A stretch of 64,000 nt of DNA from NCBI RefSeq assembly GCF_000293885.2, contig NZ_CP010945.1, positions 5,662,001 through 5,726,000 of the forward strand, given 5' to 3'. The position numbers were made by a program, and so were the translations under genes. The notes under the pieces are model-generated. The model searched no databases. It saw only the letters and a list, made by a program, of their open reading frames with translations, and had not been told where the DNA came from. Every line of letters begins with the position of its first letter. The first letter of the stretch is position 1. Source of the DNA: Pseudomonas fluorescens NCIMB 11764. Lineage in GTDB: Bacteria > Pseudomonadota > Gammaproteobacteria > Pseudomonadales > Pseudomonadaceae. Of this stretch, positions 32,039 to 41,632 are shown one piece after another.

Positions 32039-35000
32039 CTAGAAATCCCGCTTGTAGAAGATATCCAGCGAACTGGCCACGCCACCCGCCGCTTCGAGGT
32101 AAACCTTCTTGCTCAGCTTGTAACGCAAGGCAATGGTGTTGGCCGGTTCGAACACACCAACGCCATAACGCAGGCTGAGTTTCTCGGAAATATTGCCGCT
32201 GGCCACCACGCTCGTCGTATTGCCGCTGCCTTCGGTATCGAGCTGGAAATCCTGAATTCCCAGGTCGCTGGCCAGTTTGCCGGTGACCCCGGAACTGCCC
32301 ATCAAACCCAGGCCGAGTGCGGCCTGCGCCAGCATGTTGTTGTCTTCACCGGTCGTACTCAGCGGACGCCCCAGCACCAGATACGACAAGGCCTGTTCCT
32401 GACTCATCGCCGGTTCGGAGAAAATCTGCGTGGTCGGCTGCTCGGCGCTGCCGCTCAGGCGAATGCCGGCGATGACGTCGTCGGTCTGGCGAATCGCCTC
32501 GATGTCCAGATACGGCTGATCGATCGGGCCGGCAAACAGCAAGCGCGCCCGACGCACCGTCAGCCGCTGGCCATAGGCGCGATAACGCCCGTCGTTGAGC
32601 CACAGCTCGCCGCGGGTGTCCATGTTGTCGCCGATGTGCACGTGCCCTTGCAGGTTGGCGGTGAGGCCAAATCCGGCGAAGCTCAGTTTGTCCTCGCCAA
32701 CTGCCACATCGATGTCCATTTTCATCGCCAGTGGCGGTGTGCCCTCTTCGGTTTGCTGACCGATGATCACCGTGTCATCGGAGACTTTGACTGTCGATGG
32801 CGGTAACTCGCGCACGGTGATTTCACCCCGCGGCACCAACACTTTGCCGGCAATGGCCAGCTCGTCGCCCTTCATCGAGATCTTCAGGTCCGGTGCGACT
32901 TCGAGCTTGGCGTACGGTTCGACCGTGACCGGCAACTGCGAGCCTTTGAGCGCCAGATCGACCACCAGCGCCTGACCCCAGGCGATACTGCCGGTCAAGC
33001 TGCCCTGCCCGCTCTTGCCGCTTTTCCAGCCGCCGTTCAATTGCACCGTTTCACCGGCGATCAGCGCTTGAAGCTGCAAGGCTTCAAGGTCCATCGGCAG
33101 CTCAGGCCCGGAGATTTCACCGTCGCTCAGTAACAGATTGCCGTTTACCAGAGGCGCCATCAGCGTGCCTGCGATCGTGCCGCTGCCATTCAGCCGTCCG
33201 GTCAGTTTCTCGACCATCGGCACAAACGGTCGCGCCACGGACAAATCGAGGCCATTGAGACGGAAAGAGCCACTCAGCGGCTTGTTCTTCGGCAGCGGAT
33301 TGATCTGCGCCTGCACACTCAATTCGCCAAGCTTGCCGCCGACGAAGCTGAGGTCGGTGTCGATGCGTTTGGGCGTGAGTTTGCTGGTGAGTCTCAGGGT
33401 CTGGTACGGGAAATCCAGCCACTGATCCTTGTCCTTGATGCGCAAGGTGCCACCGCTGGCGTCGAGGCTGATCTGGCCGTCCGGGCCGCTGGCGGGCAGG
33501 TCCAGTTGCAGGTCGGCGTTGAGCCGGCCCTTCCAGGCGAAATCCTTTGGCAACCACTGCGCCAGGCTGTCGATCGGGAATTGCTTGAGGTGATATCGCA
33601 GCTTCGGCTCAGGCATCAGGCGCTGATCTTCACCGCACAGACTGGCCGGCCCGGACATCCAGCAATGGGCACCGAAGTTGATTTTGCCGTCCGCCAGCCG
33701 TTCAAGTTTCGCCGGACCTTGCAGTTTCCAGTCCTGACCGCCGGCCTGTATATCGCCACTGGCCAGACGTCCGCGCCAGTTGCCTTTGTCCAGATTGCCG
33801 TCGAAGCCAAGGGCCAACTTCAGCTGCGGGCCTTGCAGATCGAGCGCCAGTTTCTGATTCTTGATATCGCCCTGACCGCTGGCGGTCAGCGTGCCCAGCG
33901 AGGTGTCGCCCGCCTGGATGCCGCGGCCCTTGAGGTCGATTTTCGCCCGTTGCGCGCTGTCGAGGGTGGCGTCAAGGTTCAGGCTTTGCAGGCGATTGTC
34001 CTGGAACGCCAGCTGCGTGCCTTGCAGCCCGAGCTTGCCTTGCGGCGCCTTGAGCGTGCCGGCGACATCGACGCGGCCATTGAGCTGACCACGCAATTGC
34101 GGCCAGAGCTGGGCCAGGCGCGACAGCTTGATGTCGATCTGTCCGGCGAGCTTCTGTTGCAGGCTGCCCTTGCCGGTGATGCTGTTATCACCCAGACGGA
34201 TTTGCAGCGCGCTGAGGTTCCATAGCTCACCGGCGCCATCGGCCTTCGCTTGCAGAACGGCCGGTTGGCCACGCAGTTTGCCCTTCAGATCGAGGTCTGC
34301 ATTCAGGCTGAGCTTTTCATTCTTCATCTCGCCTTTGCTGCGCAACGGTCCGGCCAGGGTACCCGGCAACTCCCCAACCCAATACGCCGGGTTGATCGCC
34401 GAGAGGTCGAGCGCGGTGTCCCAGGCAATGCCATCGGCAAATTGCAGATTCAGGTGCCCTTCGGCCTTGCCCTGCCCGGCTTCGAGCTGGATTTGTTGCA
34501 GGTAGATTTTCGTCAGGTCACCGGCGAACGGGCTGCTCAGGCTGAACGCTCCGGCCGGGCCATCCAGCGCCGCTTTGAAGTTGCCGAGGTAGTTGCCGTC
34601 GGTGTAAGAGACCTCACCGTTGAAGCTGCGCAGGGCCACTTCCGGCTCATCGATCAGCGGATAAAGCCGGTGCCAGGGGAAATCCAGCCAGTCGATTTTC
34701 GCTGTGGCGTTCAGGCCTTTGCTCCAGTCCACAACGCCAGTGAGCTTGAGGCTTTGCTTGTCGTTGGCGGTCAGGTCCAGCGCGGCGATCTGCGCGCCGT
34801 TGGCGTCGACCTTGCCTTGCAGCGACAACGCGACCGGGCCCTGCTCGGCGGGCAGCGAGGCGTTGCCGCGCAACTGGTAGCCGTTTTTCAGGTCACCGTC
34901 GCCGGTGAGCTCCACTTGATTGAGTTGCAGCGTGTCCGGCAGATCGGCGCTGGGTTTAAAGCCGTCGGCGGTGATCCGCACCGTAGCCGGCAGATTGTCC

Positions 35001-35707
35001 ACCAGCGGCTGCAACTCGCCGGTCAGTTGGCCGTTCAGGTAACCGCTGCTCTCGGCTTTCAGGTTCAGGGTTTTCAGCAGGTCGCCGTCAACCTTCAGGG
35101 CCAGCGCCCAGGGTTCAGGGGCTGGCAGGGTCAGTTTGCCTTCGGCCTTGATTGGCCAGTTGCCGGTGGGCTGCAGCAGACCGGACAGGTTCAGGCTCAA
35201 CTCGTCTCGTTGCAGTTGCACGGAGTCGATCTGCAACCCCCGTTCGGTCCAGTGCGCCGCCAGTTGCAGGCCTTTGAGTTCTTCGCTGCCATTGAACAGC
35301 AGGCTGCCGATCTGCACATCGCCCAGTTGAATGGCCAATGGCAATTTCAAGTCCGGCAGCGTGATCGGTCCGCTGTTTTCTTCGTCGGGGCCCGGCGGGA
35401 ATTGCAGGCTGACCTGATCAGCCTTCAGTTGCTCGATGCACAGGGTCATGCGCGTCAGGCACAACGGCGACCAGGCGAAAATCACTTTATCCAGCTCAAC
35501 CCGACTGGTGTCCTGCTGCCAGACCAGATGGTCGGCGCTCCACTGCCCGCCCAATCGACCCTGGAAATTCTCGACGGTCAGACCCGGCACAAACCCGAGT
35601 GCCCAGCGGCTGCCGGTCGCCGTGCCCAGCACGGTGGTCACGGTCAGCAGTACCAGCATCAGCAGTGCCAGAATCGCCAGCAGCGTTACTTTCAAACCAC
35701 GCTTCAC
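32039..35707 (-). CDS. tamB: Translocation and assembly module protein TamB
   Basis: 1222-residue AsmA/DUF490-type protein. One N-terminal membrane anchor (LLAILALLMLVLLTVTTVLGTATG, about residues 9-32) is followed by a very long repetitive beta-rich region that spans the periplasm, and the conserved C-terminal DUF490 domain ending VYLEAAGGVASSLDIFYKRDF. With TamA it takes part in autotransporter assembly and in phospholipid transport to the outer membrane. The start codon is GTG and overlaps the tamA stop (GTGA). Confidence 0.92.
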   Translation of the reverse strand: MKRGLKVTLLAILALLMLVLLTVTTVLGTATGSRWALGFVPGLTVENFQGRLGGQWSADHLVWQQDTSRVELDKVIFAWSPLCLTRMTLCIEQLKADQVSLQFPPGPDEENSGPITLPDLKLPLAIQLGDVQIGSLLFNGSEELKGLQLAAHWTERGLQIDSVQLQRDELSLNLSGLLQPTGNWPIKAEGKLTLPAPEPWALALKVDGDLLKTLNLKAESSGYLNGQLTGELQPLVDNLPATVRITADGFKPSADLPDTLQLNQVELTGDGDLKNGYQLRGNASLPAEQGPVALSLQGKVDANGAQIAALDLTANDKQSLKLTGVVDWSKGLNATAKIDWLDFPWHRLYPLIDEPEVALRSFNGEVSYTDGNYLGNFKAALDGPAGAFSLSSPFAGDLTKIYLQQIQLEAGQGKAEGHLNLQFADGIAWDTALDLSAINPAYWVGELPGTLAGPLRSKGEMKNEKLSLNADLDLKGKLRGQPAVLQAKADGAGELWNLSALQIRLGDNSITGKGSLQQKLAGQIDIKLSRLAQLWPQLRGQLNGRVDVAGTLKAPQGKLGLQGTQLAFQDNRLQSLNLDATLDSAQRAKIDLKGRGIQAGDTSLGTLTASGQGDIKNQKLALDLQGPQLKLALGFDGNLDKGNWRGRLASGDIQAGGQDWKLQGPAKLERLADGKINFGAHCWMSGPASLCGEDQRLMPEPKLRYHLKQFPIDSLAQWLPKDFAWKGRLNADLQLDLPASGPDGQISLDASGGTLRIKDKDQWLDFPYQTLRLTSKLTPKRIDTDLSFVGGKLGELSVQAQINPLPKNKPLSGSFRLNGLDLSVARPFVPMVEKLTGRLNGSGTIAGTLMAPLVNGNLLLSDGEISGPELPMDLEALQLQALIAGETVQLNGGWKSGKSGQGSLTGSIAWGQALVVDLALKGSQLPVTVEPYAKLEVAPDLKISMKGDELAIAGKVLVPRGEITVRELPPSTVKVSDDTVIIGQQTEEGTPPLAMKMDIDVAVGEDKLSFAGFGLTANLQGHVHIGDNMDTRGELWLNDGRYRAYGQRLTVRRARLLFAGPIDQPYLDIEAIRQTDDVIAGIRLSGSAEQPTTQIFSEPAMSQEQALSYLVLGRPLSTTGEDNNMLAQAALGLGLMGSSGVTGKLASDLGIQDFQLDTEGSGNTTSVVASGNISEKLSLRYGVGVFEPANTIALRYKLSKKVYLEAAGGVASSLDIFYKRDF

Positions 35708-37431
35708 AGCTCAGGCCCCATGGAAAAGTGCAGTCGAATACCGCCGTCGTCGTCCATCGCGTGGGCCAGGTCGAGGCGAATCGGCCCCACCGGTGATACC
35801 CAGCGCACGCCGATACCGACGCCGGTCTTGAGGTCGGGCAGTTCGAGTTTGTTGAAGGAGTTGCCCTGATCAATGAAGGTCGCAACCCGCCATTTTTCGG
35901 CGATGGAATATTGATACTCGACGCTGCCGGCAATCATGTAGCGGCCACCGATGCGGTCGCCGTCGGAGTTTTCCGGGGACAGGCTCTGGTAGTCGTACCC
36001 GCGCACGCTCTGATCGCCACCGGCAAAGAAGCGCAGCGACGGCGGCACCGATTTGTAGCCGTTGGTGGCGCTGCCGCCCACCTGCACCCGACCGAGAAAA
36101 CGGTGTTTATCGAACACCGTGGTCAAGCCTTTCACCAGCGCCGTGCCGTACAGCAGGTTGGTGTCTGAAGCCAATCCTTCCTTGGCCACTTTGGTTTCAA
36201 ATTGCAGGCGATAGCCGTTGTGCGGATCGATGCGGTTGTCGCTTTTCAGGTACGAATAGCTGACGCCGGGCATCAGCAAGGTGCTCAGCCCCGAGTCGTC
36301 GCCGAGCCGATACTCTTCGCGCTGCCATTTCAGCGACACCACCCGCTGCCAGCCGTTGGGCAACTTGCTGTGCCACTCGGGACCGAGGGTCAGCAACTTG
36401 CTCAGGCTGTCCTTGTCGGCAATTTCTTCACTTTGATAACCACCGGCGAAGCGCAGTTTGTCGGTCAGCGGCGGGTCGAGTGGAATGTCGTAGAACAGCC
36501 CGACGTTTTGGCGTGGCGCCGAGACTTCGGTTTCCCAGCCATAGCTGTGCCCTTGCGGGTTGACCCAGTGTCGGGTCCAGTTGGCCTTGACCCGTGGGCC
36601 GACGTCGGTGGAAAAACCCAGGCCGAGGCCCATTGTTCGTGGCTTGCGGGTTTCGAGTTTGACGTCCACCGGGATCACGTCGTTCCTGGACGCCGTGGGC
36701 GCGGCATCGACGCGCACGCCTTCGAAATAGCCGCTCGATTGCAGATTCTGGTTCAGTTCGGCGATCAGTTCGGAGTCATACGGCGCTCCCGCCTTGAACG
36801 GCACCATGCGTTGCAGCAGTTCTTCGTCGAATGGCGTGTCCCCCTCGAAACTGACTTTGCCGAGGGCATAACGTGGGCCGCTTTCGTAGATCAGTTCGAT
36901 GTCGGCAACGCCCGCTCGCGGGTCGACCGACAGCTTCTGCCGAGTGAAGTAGCCACTGAAAAAACCGAAACGCGAAGCCTGGTTCTGGATCAGCCGCTTG
37001 GCGTCTTCGTAGCGGCCATGATTGAGCACCGCACCGGTTTTCAGCGCGTCGCTTTTCGGTACACGAAAGGATTTGAGGGAAGCGGCAGGGCCGTCGATGC
37101 GAATAGTGACATTGCGCAAATGCACCGGCTCGCCCGGATCGACATTCATGACCAGGCGCGGCGTGTTGCCGCCCTTCACGTCCGTGTCGATCTGCGGCTG
37201 GTAATAACCCAGGGCCTGGGCAGCCTTGCGCGCCTGCTCTTCGGCGCCACGACTGAAGCGCAACAAGGCTTCTTCGTCACGATCGCCGAGGCTGCCGATA
37301 TAGCCTTCTATATTGGCCTTCAGTTCGTCGTTGGACGGTTTGATCCGCACATCCAATTCGCTTTGCGCCAGTGCCGCGCAGCTGGTGATCAGCATCAGCA
37401 CGCCACTGGTAATTCTTCCTGGAAACTTCAT
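35704..37431 (-). CDS. tamA: Outer-membrane assembly protein TamA
   Basis: 575-residue Omp85-family protein. A signal peptide ends near CAALAQS (about residue 23); POTRA domains fill about residues 25-260; a 16-strand barrel follows and ends LRLHFSMGPEL. The barrel contains the lid-loop signature VRGYDYQSL. The ATG at 37431 is chosen because it begins a proper signal peptide (MKFPGRITSGVLML); a GTG 18 bp upstream is possible. It is translationally coupled to tamB. Confidence 0.92.
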   Translation of the reverse strand: MKFPGRITSGVLMLITSCAALAQSELDVRIKPSNDELKANIEGYIGSLGDRDEEALLRFSRGAEEQARKAAQALGYYQPQIDTDVKGGNTPRLVMNVDPGEPVHLRNVTIRIDGPAASLKSFRVPKSDALKTGAVLNHGRYEDAKRLIQNQASRFGFFSGYFTRQKLSVDPRAGVADIELIYESGPRYALGKVSFEGDTPFDEELLQRMVPFKAGAPYDSELIAELNQNLQSSGYFEGVRVDAAPTASRNDVIPVDVKLETRKPRTMGLGLGFSTDVGPRVKANWTRHWVNPQGHSYGWETEVSAPRQNVGLFYDIPLDPPLTDKLRFAGGYQSEEIADKDSLSKLLTLGPEWHSKLPNGWQRVVSLKWQREEYRLGDDSGLSTLLMPGVSYSYLKSDNRIDPHNGYRLQFETKVAKEGLASDTNLLYGTALVKGLTTVFDKHRFLGRVQVGGSATNGYKSVPPSLRFFAGGDQSVRGYDYQSLSPENSDGDRIGGRYMIAGSVEYQYSIAEKWRVATFIDQGNSFNKLELPDLKTGVGIGVRWVSPVGPIRLDLAHAMDDDGGIRLHFSMGPEL

Positions 37432-37497
37432 AGGCGCGGATGCTATCACGAGCTTGGGAGCGTGATAGAGCCTTGCGTCCCGCGAAAGTTCTACCGT

Positions 37498-38148
37498 TTA
37501 TGCCGAAGCGGTTTGCAACACTTGCGGATTGGCATGGAAAAACACATGTTCGCGGACCGGTCCTACGGCGACCTCGCCGATTTCTTCATAACCCTGACGC
37601 TTGTAGAACTCCAGATAACGCGGATTCCCGGTATCGAGCACCACACCTTCGGAGTGTTCATCGACCGCGCACCAGTTGTGCACCGCCTGCAACAGCTGCT
37701 CGCCGAAGTGCTTGCCCTGGAATTGCGGATGAATCCCCAGCAACGGCAGCAAGTGCACCGAGTCGGACGGCACGCACGCCATCACTGCATCGTGGTACTC
37801 GAGGTAGCGGCGCGTGCAGCGAAACCCGGTGCTGAGCACCATCCGCAGGCGCCACGCCCAGCTTTCGGTAATGCCCAGGCGACGTTGCGGCGGCGCGATC
37901 AGGGCGATGCCGATCAAGCGATCGTTGACCAGCAGGCCGATGGCCGGCAAATCCTGAAGAAAGTGCTGTTTGACCAGTTCGCGCACGGTGGCGCGGACCC
38001 GCTGTTCATAACCGGGGCGCTCGGCTTCGAAGAGGTAGCCGTAGGTCGGTTCGTGGCGGTAGGCCTGATAGAGCAGGGAGCGGGCTTCGCGGGAGTAGCC
38101 GCTGTCGAGCATGTGGATATCGGCGATGGCGGTCGAGGTTTCGGGCAT
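37498..38148 (-). CDS. GNAT-family N-acetyltransferase
   Basis: 216-residue acetyltransferase. The acetyl-CoA site appears as LLGIHPQFQGKHFGEQLL (about residues 140-157), and the final strand-helix NPRYLEFYKRQGYEEIG is typical. Substrate is unknown. The start at MPETST (38148) has GGAGAT about 10 nt upstream; an ATG 21 bp earlier is possible. It is transcribed in the same direction as tamAB, about 66 bp upstream of tamA. Confidence 0.78.
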   Translation of the reverse strand: MPETSTAIADIHMLDSGYSREARSLLYQAYRHEPTYGYLFEAERPGYEQRVRATVRELVKQHFLQDLPAIGLLVNDRLIGIALIAPPQRRLGITESWAWRLRMVLSTGFRCTRRYLEYHDAVMACVPSDSVHLLPLLGIHPQFQGKHFGEQLLQAVHNWCAVDEHSEGVVLDTGNPRYLEFYKRQGYEEIGEVAVGPVREHVFFHANPQVLQTASA

Positions 38149-38479
38149 AGCGGTAGATCTCCCCGGCACAGCTCGGGTGGCTGCGCTCTTATTGGTACGA
38201 GTTTGTCTGCGCCCATACAGTTCCTTGCTGATCTGGAATCAGTGCGGGTGCCTAAGTCGTCATTGCGAGCAGGCTCGCTCCCACAAGGTATAGACCAGTC
38301 TCGATAATCGGGAGGTGACACCGATCAATGTGAGAGCAGCGCTGCGACGATTCGACTTGCTCGCGAAGAGGCCAGTACTGCCAATAAAGATCTGACAGAA
38401 CACAGTAATTCGCCCCACCCCACCCTAGCCCCAATCCCACAGGTCAGCTAGCATCGCCCTTTTGCCAGGACTGCCGACC
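38149..38479. other. Intergenic region with one REP element
   Basis: The 331 bp between the acetyltransferase and xthA hold one REP unit (GCGAGCAGGCTCGCTCCCACA, 38265-38285). The divergent promoters of both genes must also be here, but I see no convincing -35/-10 pair and no ORF that looks coding. Confidence 0.6.
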
Positions 38480-39292
38480 ATGAAGATCGTCTCCTTCAAC
38501 ATCAACGGGCTGCGCGCTCGCCCCCATCAGCTGGCGGCGCTGATCGAAAAGCATCAACCCGACGTGATCGGCCTGCAGGAAACCAAAGTCCATGACGACC
38601 AGTTCCCGCTGGCCGAGGTTCAGGCGCTGGGCTATCACGTGTATTTCCATGGGCAAAAGGGTCACTACGGCGTCGCCCTGCTCTCGCGCCAGGAACCGCT
38701 GGCGCTGCACAAAGGTTTCGTCACCGATGAAGAAGACGCTCAGCGCCGCTTTATCTGGGGCACTTTCGCCGATGCCAATGGCGTGCCGGTGACCATCATG
38801 AACGGCTATTTCCCACAGGGCGAAAGCCGCGACCATCCGACCAAATTCCCGGCCAAGGAGCGTTTCTACAACGATCTGCAGCACTTGCTGGAAAGCCAGT
38901 TCCACAACGAACAGCCGCTGGTGGTGATGGGCGATGTGAACATTTCCCCGGAAGATTGCGACATCGGCATCGGCCCGGACAACATGAAACGCTGGCTGAA
39001 AACCGGTAAATGCAGCTTCCTGCCGGAAGAGCGCGAGTGGATGGCCCGACTGAAGAACTGGGGCCTGGTGGACAGCTTCCGTCACCTGAACCCGGACGTG
39101 TCCGACCGTTTCAGCTGGTTCGACTACCGCAGCCGCGGCTTTGAAGATGAACCCAAGCGCGGGCTGCGGATTGACGTGATCATGGCGTCCCACGGGTTGT
39201 TGCCGCGGGTGAAGGATGCCGGCGTGGATTACGAACTGCGCGGCATGGAAAAGCCTTCGGATCATGCGCCGATCTGGCTTGAGTTGAGCTGA
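38480..39292 (+). CDS. xthA: Exodeoxyribonuclease III
   Basis: 270-residue AP endonuclease / 3'-5' exonuclease of base-excision repair. The catalytic residues of the family are visible: N7 (FNINGL), E34 (LQETKV), the [11 protein letters not shown] motif with Asp/Asn near 151-153, and the final SDHAPIWLE with the catalytic His. The ATG at 38480 gives the standard [14 protein letters not shown] start. Confidence 0.95.
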   Translation: MKIVSFNINGLRARPHQLAALIEKHQPDVIGLQETKVHDDQFPLAEVQALGYHVYFHGQKGHYGVALLSRQEPLALHKGFVTDEEDAQRRFIWGTFADANGVPVTIMNGYFPQGESRDHPTKFPAKERFYNDLQHLLESQFHNEQPLVVMGDVNISPEDCDIGIGPDNMKRWLKTGKCSFLPEEREWMARLKNWGLVDSFRHLNPDVSDRFSWFDYRSRGFEDEPKRGLRIDVIMASHGLLPRVKDAGVDYELRGMEKPSDHAPIWLELS

Positions 39293-39333
39293 TCCGCCGA
39301 GCATTAGCGACAAACTACTGTGGGAGCGCGCCC

Positions 39334-39430
39334 TTTGTGGCGAGGGAGCTTGCTCCCGCTGGACTGCGCAGCAGGCCCATTTTTCAGGGTCGCTTCGCAA
39401 CCCAGCGGGAGCAAGCTCCCTCGCCACAAA
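39334..39430. repeat. REP pair with 29-bp perfect arms
   Basis: Arms 39334-39362 and 39402-39430 are exact reverse complements (core GTGGCGAGGGAGCTTGCTCCCGC) with a 39-bp spacer. Further partly complementary bases (GGGAGCG / CGCTCCC) flank them. It can act as terminator or mRNA-stabilising structure after xthA. Confidence 0.85.
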
Positions 39431-39520
39431 GGCTCGCTCCCTTACTTAGTAACTGTCATCTTTCGGAAACCTTACTGACTTAATCTCCCGGCACTTTCTT
39501 TGTTCTTTAAAGGTACCGGC

Positions 39521-40861
39521 ATGACGCTGCGCGTTCTATTCCTGTCAATGCTGTGCGCCGGGCTGCCAGTCACCGCGTCGGCCGGTGACTTGCCGACGCC
39601 CAAACAGGGCCCGGTTTTGCGCATCCAGGGTTCCAACACCATTGGCGCGGCATTGGGTCCGGCGCTGGTCGAGGGTTTGATGCGCGAGCAAGGCTTGCTC
39701 AAAGTCCACAGCGAAGCCCCGGACACCGCCAACGAGCTGCGCGTCGTCGGCGAAACCGCGCAGGGCCGCCGGGTCGAGGTGGAAGTCGCGGCCCACGGCT
39801 CAACCACCGGCTTCACCGCCCTGAAAAATGCCACTGCGGACCTGGCCGCCTCTTCGCGCCCGATCAAGGACAGCGAACTGCTGGCCCTGCAATCCCTCGG
39901 TGATCTGAAAAGTCCCGGCGCCGAGCAGGTCATCGCCATCGACGGCCTGGCAATCATCCTTCATCCGCAAAACCCGCTGAATCAACTCAACACCGAGCAA
40001 CTGGCGCGCATCTTCAGCGGCGAAGCCCGCACTTGGGAAGAACTCGGAGGCATTGGCGGGCCGATTCACCTGTACGCGCGGGATGACCAATCGGGTACTT
40101 ACGACACCTTCAAGGAAGTGGTGCTCAGCCGTCGTGGGAAAACGCTGAACAGCGCAGCGAAACGTTACGAATCCAGCGAGCAATTGTCCGACGCGGTCAG
40201 CCTCGACCCGCAAGGCATTGGCTTCATCGGCCTGCCGTACGTGCGTCAAGCCAAAGCCGTAGCAATTGTCGATGGCCAATCCCAGGCCATGATGCCGCTC
40301 AACAGCCTGATTGCCACCGAAGACTATCCGCTGTCACGCCGGCTGTTCTTTTACCTGCCGCCCAATAGCAAAAATCCCTGGGCCGAAGCCTTGGTGGCGT
40401 TCACCCAAAGCAGCAAAGGCCAGGCCATCGTCGCGGCCAACGGGTTTATTGCCCAGACCGTCCAGGCCATGGCCGTCACGCCGAATGCGCTGATGCCCGA
40501 GGGTTATCAGGCACTCAGCCGCCACGCCCAGCGCCTGACGGTGAATTTCCGCTTTGAGGAAGGCAGCGCGACGCTGGATAACAAGGCCCGGCAGGACCTG
40601 ACGCGGGTGCTCGATTACATCCGGCAGAACCAGAAGACCAACCGGCAGGTGACGCTGGTGGGGTTTGGCGATGCCAAAAGCGATCCGGCGCGGGCCGACC
40701 TGCTGTCGAAACTGCGGGCCATGGCGGTGCGGCGGGAACTGGTGAAAAGCGGCGTGGTGTTTCGCGAGATTCGCGGCTTTGGCGCCGAGATGCCAGTGGC
40801 GGCCAACAGTGCGGATGAAGGGCGGATCAAGAATCGGCGGGTTGAGGTTTGGGTGTACTGA
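39521..40861 (+). CDS. PstS-like phosphate-binding domain fused to an OmpA domain
   Basis: 446-residue periplasmic protein. A signal peptide ends near VTASAG (residue 22). Residues about 33-320 resemble PstS-type phosphate-binding proteins (IQGSNTIGAALGPAL, AASSRPIKDSEL, LYARDDQSGTYDTFKEVVL). Residues about 340-446 form an OmpA/MotB C-terminal domain (FRFEEGSATLDNKARQDL, IKNRRVEVWVY), which binds peptidoglycan. It has no pst genes beside it. The fusion would hold a ligand-binding protein at the cell wall; function is unknown. The ATG has AAAGGT upstream. Confidence 0.82.
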   Translation: MTLRVLFLSMLCAGLPVTASAGDLPTPKQGPVLRIQGSNTIGAALGPALVEGLMREQGLLKVHSEAPDTANELRVVGETAQGRRVEVEVAAHGSTTGFTALKNATADLAASSRPIKDSELLALQSLGDLKSPGAEQVIAIDGLAIILHPQNPLNQLNTEQLARIFSGEARTWEELGGIGGPIHLYARDDQSGTYDTFKEVVLSRRGKTLNSAAKRYESSEQLSDAVSLDPQGIGFIGLPYVRQAKAVAIVDGQSQAMMPLNSLIATEDYPLSRRLFFYLPPNSKNPWAEALVAFTQSSKGQAIVAANGFIAQTVQAMAVTPNALMPEGYQALSRHAQRLTVNFRFEEGSATLDNKARQDLTRVLDYIRQNQKTNRQVTLVGFGDAKSDPARADLLSKLRAMAVRRELVKSGVVFREIRGFGAEMPVAANSADEGRIKNRRVEVWVY

Positions 40862-40890
40862 CTCAAAGAGACTTTGAATGTGTAACTAAC

Positions 40891-41007
40891 CCTGTGGCGA
40901 GCGAGCTTGCTCGCGCCGGGCTGCGTAGCGGCCCCAAAAACCTTAAGTTCATGCAGATTTTTGTGAATGCTGCGCACTCAAGCGGGAGCAAGCTCCCTCG
41001 CCACAGG
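40891..41007. repeat. REP pair, diverged
   Basis: CCTGTGGCGAGCGAGCTTGC near 40891 and its approximate reverse complement GCAAGCTCCCTCGCCACAGG ending at 41007 flank about 75 bp. It separates two converging genes. Confidence 0.75.
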
Positions 41008-41017
41008 TTTTCGCCAA

Positions 41018-41536
41018 TCAGCCGAGCAATTTCTCAAGCTGCGCCGTGGTATCCACCGCGCCCAGCGTTTTAGCGGCATCCAGCGCGGACACGCCATTGG
41101 CATCCTTGGCTTTCGGATCGGCGCCTTTGCTGATCAGGTAATCAACGATTTCCACGCGGTTGAACATCGCCGCCATCATCAACGCCGTGCGACCGTCAAA
41201 CGACGAGCCTTCCACTTGCGCGCCACCCTCGACCAGCGCCTTGACCACGGCCAGGTCACCCTTGAACGCCGCCCCGGCAATCGGGCTCTGGCCGTTGTCG
41301 TTGCGGATCTCCGGGTCAGCCTTGTGCTCGAGCAGGACCTTCACGGTTTCCACATGGCCGTGGTAGGCGGCCAGCATCAGCAAGGTGTCGCCCTTGTGGT
41401 TGCGCAGGTTCGGCGGCAGGCCTTTGGTCAGCAGCGCAGCCATCATGGCCGCATCGCCCTCGCGCGCCTTGTTGAAGACCTGTTCGGCAAACTCGGCAGC
41501 TTCTTCGGGGGTCATCTGGCGGCTTTGATCGGACAT
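41018..41536 (-). CDS. Ankyrin-repeat protein
   Basis: 172-residue cytoplasmic protein with no signal peptide. After a short N-terminal helix (TPEEAAEFAEQVFNKAREGD) there are about four ankyrin repeats from residue 25 (KGDTLLMLAAYHGHVETVKVLLEHKADPE, NGQSPIAGAAFKGDLAVVKALVE, DGRTALMMAAMFNRVEIVDYLISKGADP). Such repeats mediate protein-protein contact; partner unknown. The ATG at 41536 has TGGAG upstream; an ATG 12 bp earlier is possible. Confidence 0.85.
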   Translation of the reverse strand: MSDQSRQMTPEEAAEFAEQVFNKAREGDAAMMAALLTKGLPPNLRNHKGDTLLMLAAYHGHVETVKVLLEHKADPEIRNDNGQSPIAGAAFKGDLAVVKALVEGGAQVEGSSFDGRTALMMAAMFNRVEIVDYLISKGADPKAKDANGVSALDAAKTLGAVDTTAQLEKLLG

Positions 41537-41632
41537 TGGAGACTCCACTTACAGTTATTCGCAAAGCCGACAGTTTCCCGAGCGGCCCCGACACTGTCAC
41601 TTCTTTTTTCTCAAGTCGCGCCATAGCCACAT

